A stretch of 64,000 bases of DNA from Tsuneonella sediminis (GTDB lineage: Bacteria; Pseudomonadota; Alphaproteobacteria; Sphingomonadales; Sphingomonadaceae). Location: NCBI RefSeq assembly GCF_051912845.1, contig NZ_JBNCBU010000001.1, positions 1,240,001 through 1,304,000 of the forward strand. The letters run 5' to 3'. The notes under the pieces are model-generated. The model saw nothing but the letters and a program-made list of their open reading frames with translations, was not told where the DNA came from and did not search any database. The translations under genes and the position numbers were made by a program. Below are positions 33,887-46,233 of the stretch, one piece after another. Positions within the stretch are counted from its first letter, which is position 1. Every line of letters starts with the position of its first letter.

Positions 33887-35592
33887 TGGCGCGCCTCCGA
33901 TCCGCCGGTCTTGAGCCAGACGTGCTTGTAGGGATGGTTGTCGAGGAGGGTCGGGTTCCAGCCCATCACCCGCGGATCCTTGAGGTATGTCCGCGTGTAC
34001 CAGTAGATCGGGATCACGGGCATCTCCTCGAGCAGGATGGCCTCGGCCCTGTGCATCAGCTCGACCCGCTCATCTTCCGATCGCGCAGTCCGGGCGGCGT
34101 CCACCAGCCTGTCGTACTGCGGGTTGCTCCACCCGGTATCGTTGTTTCCGTTTCCGGTGGTGAACATGTCGATGAAGGTCGACGGGTGGACATAATCCGC
34201 GATCCAGCCCGCGCGCGAGATGTCGTAGTTCAGGTTGGTCTGGTTATCGAGATAGACCTTCCATTCCTGGTTGTAGATGCCGACGTTGATGCCGAGTTCG
34301 CGGCGCCACAGTTCCTGCACCGCCTCGGCGATCTTGCGATGCGCCTCGCTGGTGTTGATCATGATCTCGATCTTGGGGAATCCCTTGCCACCGGGATAAC
34401 CGGCGTCGGCCAGCAGGCGCCGCGCCTCGTCGGGCCTGAACTGGACGGCATCTGACGGCTCGTAACCCGGGATGCCCTGCGGCACGAAGCCGGTCGCGGG
34501 TTCTTGACCGCCCTTGGTCACCTTTTCGACGATCAGCTTCTTGTCGAGCGCGAGCGCGAGTGCCCGACGCACCCGCTTGTCGTCAAGCGGCTTGCGGGTG
34601 ACGTTGAGCCGATAGAAATAGTTGCCGAGATAGGGATCGATCCGCAGCTTTTCGGGCATGGTCTTGCGGAAGAACGGTATCTTGTCCGGAAAGACCGTGT
34701 TGGTGAGGTGAAGCCGCCCGTTGCGGAACATCGTCTCTTCCGAGTTCACGTTGTCGATCGGATAGAACCGGATACCGTTCAGCTTGACCGTCTCGGCGTC
34801 CCAGTAGGTGGGATTGCGCTCGACCTCGAGGACCTGATTGGTCACCCACTGCTTGATCCTGAACGGCCCGTTTCCGACGAAGTTCTCGCGCGTCGACCAT
34901 CCGCTCTGCCGGTCCGTCATGCCGCCATGCTCCTCGACCGCGCGCGGGTTCACGGGGAAGAAGCTGTAATGCTGAAGCATGAGGGGGAAATACGAGGTCG
35001 AACCTTCCAGCTCGACCTTCAGGGTCTTTGCGTCGATGGCCTTGACGCCAACCTGGCCGAAGTCCGTGATCTCGCCCTTGTTGAACTTCTCCGCGTTCCT
35101 GATGACGTAGAGCATGGGGGCGTACTCGGCACCGAGTTCCGGGCTCAGCATGCGCTTCCAGCTGTAGACGAAGTCCTGCGCAGTGACGGGATCGCCGTTG
35201 CTCCACTGGGCATCGCGCAGGTGGAAGGTCCACTCGCTGAAGTCGGCGTTCGACTCCCAGCGTTCGGCCATGCCGGGCGCCGCCTCGAGATCGTTCGTCG
35301 GATGGTAGGCAACCAGGCCCTCGATGAGGGCGGAGATGATATGGTTTTCGGGAACGCCGGTCACGAGGTGCGGATCGATCCCTTTCGGTTCGGACCCGTT
35401 GCCGAACAGCAGGATTCCTTCCGCTGCAGCCTTCTCGGTTTCTGGCGGACCGGAATTGCACGCGGCGATTGCCCCGGTAAGCGCCAGGGCGAACAGCAGA
35501 CCAGCCAGGTGTCTCAGGAACCCGATGCCAGCAGTCCTTCCATGGCGACCGCGTCTGAGGACGTTAACTTGGTTATGCAATACAGGTTCCAT
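33883..35592 (-). CDS. oppA: Oligopeptide ABC transporter substrate-binding protein
   Basis: A 569-residue binding protein of the SBP_bac_5 (extracellular solute-binding family 5) type. A lipoprotein-like signal (LLFALALTGAIAAC, lipobox Cys) precedes a mature part with GNGSEPKGIDPHLVTGVPENHI, NADFSEWTFHLRDAQWSNGDPVT and IPGYEP, all typical of OppA. It delivers peptides to OppBC. The long N-terminus (about 30 residues before the signal) suggests that the true start may be internal. Confidence 0.92.
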   Translation of the reverse strand: MEPVLHNQVNVLRRGRHGRTAGIGFLRHLAGLLFALALTGAIAACNSGPPETEKAAAEGILLFGNGSEPKGIDPHLVTGVPENHIISALIEGLVAYHPTNDLEAAPGMAERWESNADFSEWTFHLRDAQWSNGDPVTAQDFVYSWKRMLSPELGAEYAPMLYVIRNAEKFNKGEITDFGQVGVKAIDAKTLKVELEGSTSYFPLMLQHYSFFPVNPRAVEEHGGMTDRQSGWSTRENFVGNGPFRIKQWVTNQVLEVERNPTYWDAETVKLNGIRFYPIDNVNSEETMFRNGRLHLTNTVFPDKIPFFRKTMPEKLRIDPYLGNYFYRLNVTRKPLDDKRVRRALALALDKKLIVEKVTKGGQEPATGFVPQGIPGYEPSDAVQFRPDEARRLLADAGYPGGKGFPKIEIMINTSEAHRKIAEAVQELWRRELGINVGIYNQEWKVYLDNQTNLNYDISRAGWIADYVHPSTFIDMFTTGNGNNDTGWSNPQYDRLVDAARTARSEDERVELMHRAEAILLEEMPVIPIYWYTRTYLKDPRVMGWNPTLLDNHPYKHVWLKTGGSEARQ

Positions 35593-35836
35593 CGCGATCA
35601 GGATTCCCGCACCGACCTAGCGGCAACCTGAACGGCAGGCCACCCCTCTGCGGGGATGGTCCCGACCGGGAGCGCGAGAGATGGACGGGCAGCAGCGGTC
35701 TATATCGACCGGCCTTGCACCCGGAGCCGCTACGGGCGATGGGAGCGCGGGAGCCGTTGCGCCTGCACGCTCCGCAGGAACGGACGGCGGCCACGGCTGG
35801 TTTTGCCAGTGACGCGATTTGGACAAGGAGTGCCGG
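35593..35836. other. Divergent intergenic region, oppA and arsR-type regulator
   Basis: A 244-base region that holds the oppA promoter and the promoter of the ArsR gene. I see an aaggag ribosome site at 35825-35830 but no clear operator. Confidence 0.4.
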
Positions 35837-36181
35837 GTGGATCTTCCCCTGGAAATCATGGAGGCGAACGCCGGCCGGGCATCGAGCCTGCTCAAGTCGA
35901 TGGCGAACGAGGCGCGCCTCATGATCCTGTGCCAGCTTTCGCAGCAGGAGATGACGGTGAGCGAACTTGCTCGGACCGTGCCGCTGTCTCAATCCGCACT
36001 GTCGCAACACTTGAGCGTGCTGCGACGCGAACGGCTGGTGAAGACACGCCGGGAATCGCAATTCGTGTGGTATTCGCTCGATAGCGACGCGGCGAAGGCG
36101 GTGATCGGAACCCTGTACGATTTATTCTGCGCTCCATCCGCCGGTCAGAACGCGGCGGGGACCGCTGCGGCCGAACGCTGA
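35837..36181 (+). CDS. ArsR-family regulator, BigR/SqrR-like persulfide sensor
   Basis: A 114-residue ArsR/SmtB winged-helix repressor. The core LLKSMANEARLMILCQL... QSALSQHLSVLRRERLVKTRRESQFVWYSL is like BigR/SqrR. The protein has just two cysteines, Cys32 (LMILCQL) and Cys98 (LYDLFCAP), at the positions of the conserved dithiol of these sulfide-responsive repressors. It converges on the DUF442 gene. I use GTG 35837, with aaggag six bases upstream; a TTG at 35819 is less likely. Confidence 0.8.
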   Translation: MDLPLEIMEANAGRASSLLKSMANEARLMILCQLSQQEMTVSELARTVPLSQSALSQHLSVLRRERLVKTRRESQFVWYSLDSDAAKAVIGTLYDLFCAPSAGQNAAGTAAAER

Positions 36182-36203
36182 GAAGCGCCGCCCGGTCGGC
36201 CCG

Positions 36204-36623
36204 TCACAGCCGAGGCCGCAGGGCGGCGAGGTCGTACCCTGCCTCGTTCGCCCGGGCGATCCGCTCGTCGGCATCGAACTCGTGCGGGTTGGCGAGCATC
36301 CACAACATGGTCGCTCTCTGCCCGCTGCCGCAGTAGGCGAGCACCTTGCCATCCGCTTCGCGGATAGCGTCTCCCTGGCGCTGGATGGCATCGGGCGTCG
36401 GGTTGCCCGGCGCGATTGGGTTATGGACGAAAGTCATGCCCGCGGCCTGGGCTGCGGCGCGGATCTCACCGGCAGTCGTCTGGCCCGGTGCTTCGTAGTC
36501 CGGCCGATTGCAGATGATCGTGCCGAACCCCGCCTCGCGCGCGGCGGACACCTCGGCAGGCGACATCTGGCCGCGCACGGACAAGTCCTCGGTCAGGACC
36601 TTGGCGTCGAACTCGGAGCTCAT
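36204..36623 (-). CDS. DUF442 phosphatase/sulfurtransferase-like protein
   Basis: A 139-residue protein of the TIGR01244/DUF442 type with a dual-specificity-phosphatase fold. The catalytic loop is CGSGQRA (CX5R) in VLAYCGSGQRATMLW, and the N-terminus is FDAKVLTEDLSVRGQMSPAEVSAAREAGFGTIICNRPD. In BLH-type proteins this domain is fused to or paired with an MBL-fold persulfide dioxygenase, where it may act as a sulfurtransferase. It overlaps the MBL gene by four bases. Confidence 0.85.
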   Translation of the reverse strand: MSSEFDAKVLTEDLSVRGQMSPAEVSAAREAGFGTIICNRPDYEAPGQTTAGEIRAAAQAAGMTFVHNPIAPGNPTPDAIQRQGDAIREADGKVLAYCGSGQRATMLWMLANPHEFDADERIARANEAGYDLAALRPRL

Positions 36624-37570
36624 ACCGCATTCACCGGTATCTTGATGTAGCTCACCCCGTTATCTTCCGGTTCGGGCAACCGGCCACCACGGATGTTGAC
36701 CTGTACGCTGGGCAGGATGAGTTTCGGCATTGCCAGGCTTTGATCCCGCGCCGTCCTCATTTCCACGAACTCGTCCTCGCTCACTCCATCGCGCACGTGC
36801 ACGTTTTCACGGCGCTGCTGCTCGACGGTGGTCTCCCACGCATATTCGTCGCGGCCGGGGGCCTTGTAATCGTGGCACAGGAACAGTCGGGTCGCGTCCG
36901 GCAACGACAGCACGCGTCGGATCGAGCGGAAAAGCTCACGCGCGTCCCCGCCGGGGAAGTCCGCGCGCGCGGTTCCGAAATCCGGCATGAAGATCGTGTC
37001 GCCCACGAAGGCCGCGTCGCCGACGATGAACGCCATGTCGGCGGGGGTGTGCCCGGGAACGTGGAGCGCGATCCCCTCGAGCTTCCCGATTCGGAAGGAT
37101 TCCCCGTCTTCGAACAGATGGTCGAACTGCGACCCGTCGCGCTCGAAATCGGTCCCGGCGTTGAACAGCTTGCCGAAGACCTCCTGCACCCGGATGATCC
37201 CTCGCCCGATTGCCAGTTTCCCGCCAAGCTTGTCCTGCAGGTACGGCGCTGCCGATATATGGTCCGCGTGCGCATGCGTCTCGATCAGCCAGACGACACC
37301 AAGGTCATTCGTCCTGACGTATTCCGCGATGCGATCGGCCGATCCGTTGGATGTTCGGCCGGATGCGGCCTCGTAGTCGAGTACGGAATCGATGATCGCC
37401 GCCGCGCCCGTTTCCGGATCGTGGACGACATAACTCACCGTGTTGGTCGCCTCGTCGAAAAACCCGGCGATCGAGGGGCGGCGGGACTTGTCCTGCATGG
37501 CGCGAGCGATCTGCTCATGCGCAGCCGCCAGCGCGGGATCAGCTTGCGAGAGGATGGACGGGTCTGACAT
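36620..37570 (-). CDS. MBL-fold persulfide dioxygenase-like protein
   Basis: A 316-residue metallo-beta-lactamase fold protein of the ETHE1/BLH type. Metal motif THAHADH (residues 98-104), then VPGHTPADMAF, GDTIFMPDFGTARADFPGGDA and FLCHDY, the ETHE1 set. These enzymes oxidise glutathione persulfide to sulfite in sulfide detoxification. Coupled to DUF442 and adjacent to the BigR-like regulator, so this is the probable bigR/blh locus. Confidence 0.88.
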   Translation of the reverse strand: MSDPSILSQADPALAAAHEQIARAMQDKSRRPSIAGFFDEATNTVSYVVHDPETGAAAIIDSVLDYEAASGRTSNGSADRIAEYVRTNDLGVVWLIETHAHADHISAAPYLQDKLGGKLAIGRGIIRVQEVFGKLFNAGTDFERDGSQFDHLFEDGESFRIGKLEGIALHVPGHTPADMAFIVGDAAFVGDTIFMPDFGTARADFPGGDARELFRSIRRVLSLPDATRLFLCHDYKAPGRDEYAWETTVEQQRRENVHVRDGVSEDEFVEMRTARDQSLAMPKLILPSVQVNIRGGRLPEPEDNGVSYIKIPVNAV

Positions 37571-37592
37571 ATGCAGATTATCTAATATGCAT
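37569..37592 (-). promoter_or_regulatory. AT-rich dyad at the start of the MBL gene
   Basis: An AT-rich block including atgca ... tgcat arms around gattatctaatat lies directly at the ATG of the MBL gene, in otherwise GC-rich DNA. It is a candidate operator for the ArsR regulator and could hold the -10 element, with the transcript beginning near the start codon. Confidence 0.4.
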
Positions 37593-37657
37593 CACTGGCC
37601 TGTCAACTCGTAGCCAGAACTGCGCGGGTAGAGGACCGTTCCTGCTCGCAACGCACA

Positions 37658-37690
37658 AAGGCCCGCCGCTCCGTGAGAGCGGCGGGCCTT
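37658..37690. terminator. Hairpin downstream of tRNA-fMet
   Basis: AAGGCCCGCCGCTC and GAGCGGCGGGCCTT form a perfect 14-base stem with a five-base loop. On the minus strand it follows tRNA-fMet and probably ends the rRNA operon transcript. Confidence 0.8.
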
Positions 37691-37696
37691 CGAGAA

Positions 37697-37773
<77 letters not shown>

Positions 37774-37808
37774 GCACCGTTCGTTCCCCGGCGCATTCGC
37801 GCCGAAGA

Positions 37809-37848
37809 CAAAAAAGCCGCCGCTCGGACTTGCCGGCAGCGGCTTTGT
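37809..37848 (-). terminator. Hairpin between 5S rRNA and tRNA-fMet
   Basis: On the minus strand an AGCCGC...GCGGCT stem with imperfect middle is followed by a T-run (gcttttttgtc), as in rho-independent terminators. It sits between 5S and tRNA-fMet, so the tRNA may be read by partial readthrough. Confidence 0.55.
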
Positions 37849-37889
37849 TGAAATCGTGAATGGGTTATCCCGCAATCGCTGGCTGCAAT

Positions 37890-38005
37890 GCCTGGCGGCG
37901 ACCTACTCTTCCAACGCTTGAGCGTTAGTACCATCGGCGCAGTCCGGTTTCACGGCCGAGTTCGAGATGGGATCGGGTGGGTCACGGACGCTATGGCCAC
38001 CAAGC
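37890..38005 (-). rRNA. rrf: 5S ribosomal RNA
   Basis: About 116 nt with the terminal stem GCTTGGTGGC/GCCGCCAGGC and conserved CCCGATCCCATCTCGAACTCGG. Ends set by this stem; accuracy is within a few bases. Confidence 0.95.
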
Positions 38006-38119
38006 AATGGAGCCAGCGAAGGGGGTTTAATCGATGCGTGTTGTTTGATGAGCGTCTGGCTGGACGATCCTCACACACAACGCAGCCTTTGCAGGACTGA
38101 CGTTGATGATGTGAATTCA

Positions 38120-40912
<2,793 letters not shown>

Positions 40913-41078
40913 GAATCCACACCATCAACGACAGGCCTGCATAAAAGCCTGACGCCTTCCGATGGCGCGGAGGATAATCTCAGCCAGATATTACATCTGT
41001 AAAGTGTCGCATCACATCCGCACGTCCGTAGACCTGCGGCGTCATGCGCCACGGCATCGATTAAAAACCCATTCACAA

Positions 41079-41087
41079 TGTCAAAGA
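41079..41087 (-). promoter_or_regulatory. boxA-like element in the 16S-23S spacer
   Basis: TCTTTGACA on the minus strand, between tRNA-Ala and 23S, close to the leader copy at 43242-43254. It is a candidate Nus-factor antitermination site before 23S. Confidence 0.55.
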
Positions 41088-41166
41088 CGGCGATCGAGAT
41101 CGCCTGACCGGCCGAAGCCGGATCCGCTTTCGTTTCATCCTGGAGTTGCTGCGCATCTTGTCGCGC

Positions 41167-41242
41167 TGGTGGAGCCTATCGGGATCGAACCGATGACCCC
41201 CTGCTTGCAAAGCAGGTGCTCTCCCAGCTGAGCTAAGGCCCC
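41167..41242 (-). tRNA. tRNA-Ala(TGC)
   Basis: A 76-nt cloverleaf with encoded CCA, loop TTTGCAA giving anticodon TGC, in the 16S-23S spacer. Confidence 0.97.
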
Positions 41243-41256
41243 TTAAGCGACAAGAG

Positions 41257-41333
<77 letters not shown>

Positions 41334-41508
41334 GCACCGCACCCGATCGGCCAAGTGGCCGCGAGGGGCGTGAGCCGGCTCAGGCGGTTCGCCTGCAACG
41401 GGCAAGCCCGCGAGGCGATCTCCAGTGATGAAAGGACATGAGGACGACGGCAGTGTTCTTTGGAAAGGACGAAGCACTTCCGGGAGCAAGTCCCGGCGCT
41501 TTCGGCCG

Positions 41509-43004
<1,496 letters not shown>

Positions 43005-43241
43005 TTGTGTCACTCACTTATCGACCACGGACCGAAGTCCGCCAGACCGACAAGCAAGAGCTTCAAGGAGCCGATACCTGCACTGTCAAACGTAATGGAT
43101 ACGAATGAACATGCATCACCCAACACCCGCGTGGAGCGAGCGAAGGATGTGGCGATCGGCTTGAGTTAACCGGTATCCGGAGCCTTAAAACCCCCGGACC
43201 GGGCGCCGTCGCCCACATGTCCCTTCATCAAAAACCAACGA

Positions 43242-43254
43242 TGTCAAAGAGCCA
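43242..43254 (-). promoter_or_regulatory. boxA-like element in the rRNA leader
   Basis: TGGCTCTTTGACA on the minus strand about 240 bases upstream of 16S matches the rRNA antitermination boxA pattern (TGCTCTTTA/GACA). Confidence 0.7.
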
Positions 43255-43379
43255 CTCAACATTAAAAGCGGACAGCGAAGGTATCCCCGATTTAAACCGG
43301 GGGACCGGCTATCCGATTATGTTGGCGACCGAAGCGAGTGAGGCAGTCCGAAAACCGTCAGCACCGCGTCGGTGAGGGC

Positions 43380-43408
43380 CATCTAGGCCGGGTCTCGGAT
43401 TCGGTCAA
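43380..43408 (-). promoter_or_regulatory. rRNA operon promoter
   Basis: A minus-strand -35 TTGACC (43408-43403), 17-base spacer and -10 TAGATG (43385-43380). This gives a leader of roughly 370 bases before 16S, which includes boxA. The remainder of the 43005-43616 gap holds a near-palindromic CCCCGATTTAAACCGGGG at about 43288-43305 and otherwise no gene that I can support. Confidence 0.6.
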
Positions 43409-43616
43409 CGCCTTTTTGCAATTTTATTTCGCAGCAGCGCCAACACGTTCGAAACGCTAGATAAAATGTCCCGTCGAGACCGATATGGGGACGTTGAGCG
43501 GCGAATCAAGCTCCACTCCCCGGCCCTGTTCTCCCCACCACCCGCCCGGTTGGAGCCCGATTTCCGCGCGACTCTCGGCAAATCTTCACAATTCACGGGT
43601 ACATGCGCGGGGCATC

Positions 43617-45107
43617 ATGACCGAAGCAGGCCCTATCCCCGTGCCCATGGACCACGAATCGCGGTTTGCCGGCCGCCTGCGCAGCGCGCTCGCGTGGCGC
43701 TGGGGCACCCAGGTCCTCGCGCAGGCCATAACCTGGGCTTCTACGATACTCGTCGTGCGCCTGCTGACGCCGGCGGACTACGGCCTTTATGCGATGACGC
43801 AGGCGGTGGTGACGGCACTGGCCTTTCTCAATGGCCAGAGTTTCGCGACATCGCTGATCCAGGCCGATCGGATCGACGAGCGGCGGGTCGGTCAGGTGTT
43901 CGGAATGCTCCTGCTGCTGAACGGAGGGCTCGCGGCCACCCAGTTCCTCATCGCGCCGCTTGCCGCCGAGTACTATTCCCAACCGCTGGTGGCAGACATG
44001 CTGCGCGTGCAGGCGCTCATATTCCTGACCATCCCCTTCGCCTCGCTGCAGCAGGAACTGCTGGCCAGGCGAATCGAGTTTCGCAGCCAGGGCCTCGTCA
44101 ATCTCGCCTGCGCTCTCGTCGGAGCCGCGACCGCGCTGGGGTTGGCGTGGCTGGGGCAGGGCGTCTGGGCGCTCGTCTATGCGCCGGTGGCGATGTTCGC
44201 GACACGGGCGGTCGGCATGACGATCGCGGCAAGGATGCTGGTCAGGCCCGTCTTCGACTTCCGCGGGGCGGGCGACCTGTTCACGTTCGGCGGGGCGCTC
44301 ACACTGTGCCAGTTTCTCTGGATCATCCAGAGCCAGGCCGACATCGTGATCGCGGGCCGCAGCTTCGACACGCACGACCTCGGACTCTATGCCGAAGCGC
44401 TGTTCCTGACCCTCATCATCACGGGGCGGTTTCTGCCGCCGATCAACGAGGTCGCCTTTCCCGCCTATGCCGAGCTGTACAAAGCACGGCGTCCGCTCGG
44501 GCCGTTGTTCCTGCGGATTCAGCGCATGGTCGCGCTGGTGGTCATGCCCGCCTACGTCGGTTTCGCGCTGGTCGCCGGTCCAGCCGTGATCACGCTGTTC
44601 GGCGAGAAGTGGGCCGCGATGGCACCGCTCGCAGGCGGGCTGGCGCTGGCGATGCCGGCCTTTGCGTTGCAGATCGTTTGCAGCCCGGTGACCAACGGCA
44701 TGGGGCGTCCGCGAACCTACATGGCCACCAACGGGGCGGGAGCGCTGCTTTTCCCCCTGCTGTTCCTGATGGGGGTGGAGGCGGGGCCATGGGGCCTCGT
44801 CGCGGCCTGGTGGATCGGGGCACCGGCGCTCCTCCTCTTCACGTGGTCGCTGACCCTGCCGCAGATCGGGGTACGCTGGCGCGCACTGGCCGCGGCGCTT
44901 GCGCCCGCCATGCTGGCGACCGCCGCGATGGCGGCTGCGGTCCTGGCGGTCCGCGCACTCCTCCCTGCCCTGCCCCCGGCGGCGGAGCTGGCGATCCTCG
45001 CCTCGACCGGCGCTGCAACCTATCTCGCCGTGCTGCTGATCTTCGCCCGCGAGATGGTCGGCGAGATCGTTGTATTCGTGACGCGGCGCGAGGTCGCCCC
45101 GGCCTGA
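43617..45107 (+). CDS. Oligosaccharide flippase (lipopolysaccharide biosynthesis, Wzx-like)
   Basis: A 496-residue polytopic protein of the polysaccharide-synthase/MATE superfamily, with about twelve to fourteen helices (for instance GTQVLAQAITWASTILVVRLLTPADYGLYAMTQAV and RFLPPINEVAFPAYAEL). Such flippases move lipid-linked sugar units across the inner membrane for capsule or LPS. The start ATG 43617 gives the usual MTEAG... N-terminus; the frame extends further upstream but into the rRNA promoter region. No glycosyltransferase is adjacent. Confidence 0.85.
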   Translation: MTEAGPIPVPMDHESRFAGRLRSALAWRWGTQVLAQAITWASTILVVRLLTPADYGLYAMTQAVVTALAFLNGQSFATSLIQADRIDERRVGQVFGMLLLLNGGLAATQFLIAPLAAEYYSQPLVADMLRVQALIFLTIPFASLQQELLARRIEFRSQGLVNLACALVGAATALGLAWLGQGVWALVYAPVAMFATRAVGMTIAARMLVRPVFDFRGAGDLFTFGGALTLCQFLWIIQSQADIVIAGRSFDTHDLGLYAEALFLTLIITGRFLPPINEVAFPAYAELYKARRPLGPLFLRIQRMVALVVMPAYVGFALVAGPAVITLFGEKWAAMAPLAGGLALAMPAFALQIVCSPVTNGMGRPRTYMATNGAGALLFPLLFLMGVEAGPWGLVAAWWIGAPALLLFTWSLTLPQIGVRWRALAAALAPAMLATAAMAAAVLAVRALLPALPPAAELAILASTGAATYLAVLLIFAREMVGEIVVFVTRREVAPA

Positions 45108-45177
45108 CCCCTTCGCCGCGATCCAATTGGCGCGCCGCGGGGAATGGTGGTATTCTCGGACGCGAGAGGAGCAGGTC

Positions 45178-46164
45178 ATGGCACCCATGCCCGCCATCGC
45201 CGCAATCGCCGCGCTGACGCTCGCGGGCGCCGCCCCGCAATCGCCGGAGGAACCCGGCTATACCCTGGCCGACGCAGCCGCGTTTGCCGATCCGCTGGCA
45301 GATGTCGTCGATGCCGAGACCGACCGGTATCGCCGGATGACCGTGCCCGTGACGATCGAAGGCGAAGGTCCCTACAACTTCATGGTCGACACCGGTTCGC
45401 AAACCACTGTCGTCAGCCGGCGCCTCGGCGCGCGGCTCCGGTTGCCGTCTCTCGGCACCGCGACGGTCATCGGCATGGCGGGGTCCAAGGAGGTGGAACT
45501 GGTCCGCCTCGACGGGCTCGAGCTCGCATCCCGGATGTTCGACAACCTCGAGGTCCCCGTGCTCGAGGCCGAGCACATGGGCGCGGACGGGATCCTCGGC
45601 CTCGATTCGCTCCAGGACCTGCGCGTGGTCATCGATTTCCGGGCCGACAGCATAGCGGTCGACGATGCGCGCGCGCTCGGGGGCGATCGCGGTTACGAAA
45701 TCGTCGTGCGGGCGCGCAACAAGAAGGGGCGCCTGATCATAACCGACGCCGAAATCGACGGTGTGCGCACCGCGGTGATCGTCGACACCGGATCGCAGGG
45801 CTCGATCGGCAATCTCGTGCTGCAGCGACGGCTGCGCGCGCGCAAGTTGCAGGAAGTCACCTCCACCGACGTGACCGGGGCCGAGATCGTCGGCCGGCTC
45901 GATGCGCCCCGCACGCTGCAGATTGGCGGCGCGGGCGAGCGAAACATGATGCTGGAGGGTCTTTACGTCCATTATGCCGATGCACCGGCCTTCGCCGCGC
46001 TCGGCCTGGCGGACCGGCCCGCGATGGTGCTCGGCGTCGAGGACCTGCGGATGTTCGACCGGATCGCGATCGACTTCGCCGAGCGGACGGTGCTCTTCGA
46101 CCTGCCGAGCGGCTCGCGCCGTCCGCCGCCCGGCGAAGCGTCCGGTCGCTTCAAGCGACTCTAG
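45178..46164 (+). CDS. Secreted aspartyl protease with two retropepsin-like domains
   Basis: A 328-residue protein with a signal peptide (APMPAIAAIAALTLAGAAP). Two retropepsin-type active-site triads lie in one chain: Asp71 in MVDTGSQTTVVS and Asp203 in IVDTGSQGSIGN. A two-lobed protease like this resembles an intramolecular retropepsin dimer, as in PerP-like or eukaryotic pepsin-type proteins. The start ATG 45178 follows a gagaggag ribosome site. It precedes an ABC transporter with a 69-base gap. The substrate is unknown. Confidence 0.85.
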   Translation: MAPMPAIAAIAALTLAGAAPQSPEEPGYTLADAAAFADPLADVVDAETDRYRRMTVPVTIEGEGPYNFMVDTGSQTTVVSRRLGARLRLPSLGTATVIGMAGSKEVELVRLDGLELASRMFDNLEVPVLEAEHMGADGILGLDSLQDLRVVIDFRADSIAVDDARALGGDRGYEIVVRARNKKGRLIITDAEIDGVRTAVIVDTGSQGSIGNLVLQRRLRARKLQEVTSTDVTGAEIVGRLDAPRTLQIGGAGERNMMLEGLYVHYADAPAFAALGLADRPAMVLGVEDLRMFDRIAIDFAERTVLFDLPSGSRRPPPGEASGRFKRL

Positions 46165-46233
46165 CCCGGGCCCCGCCGCGTCGCCCTTCGGGGTCGCTTG
46201 CCTACGGCCGCCGCGCCGCCCACATGGGCCCCG

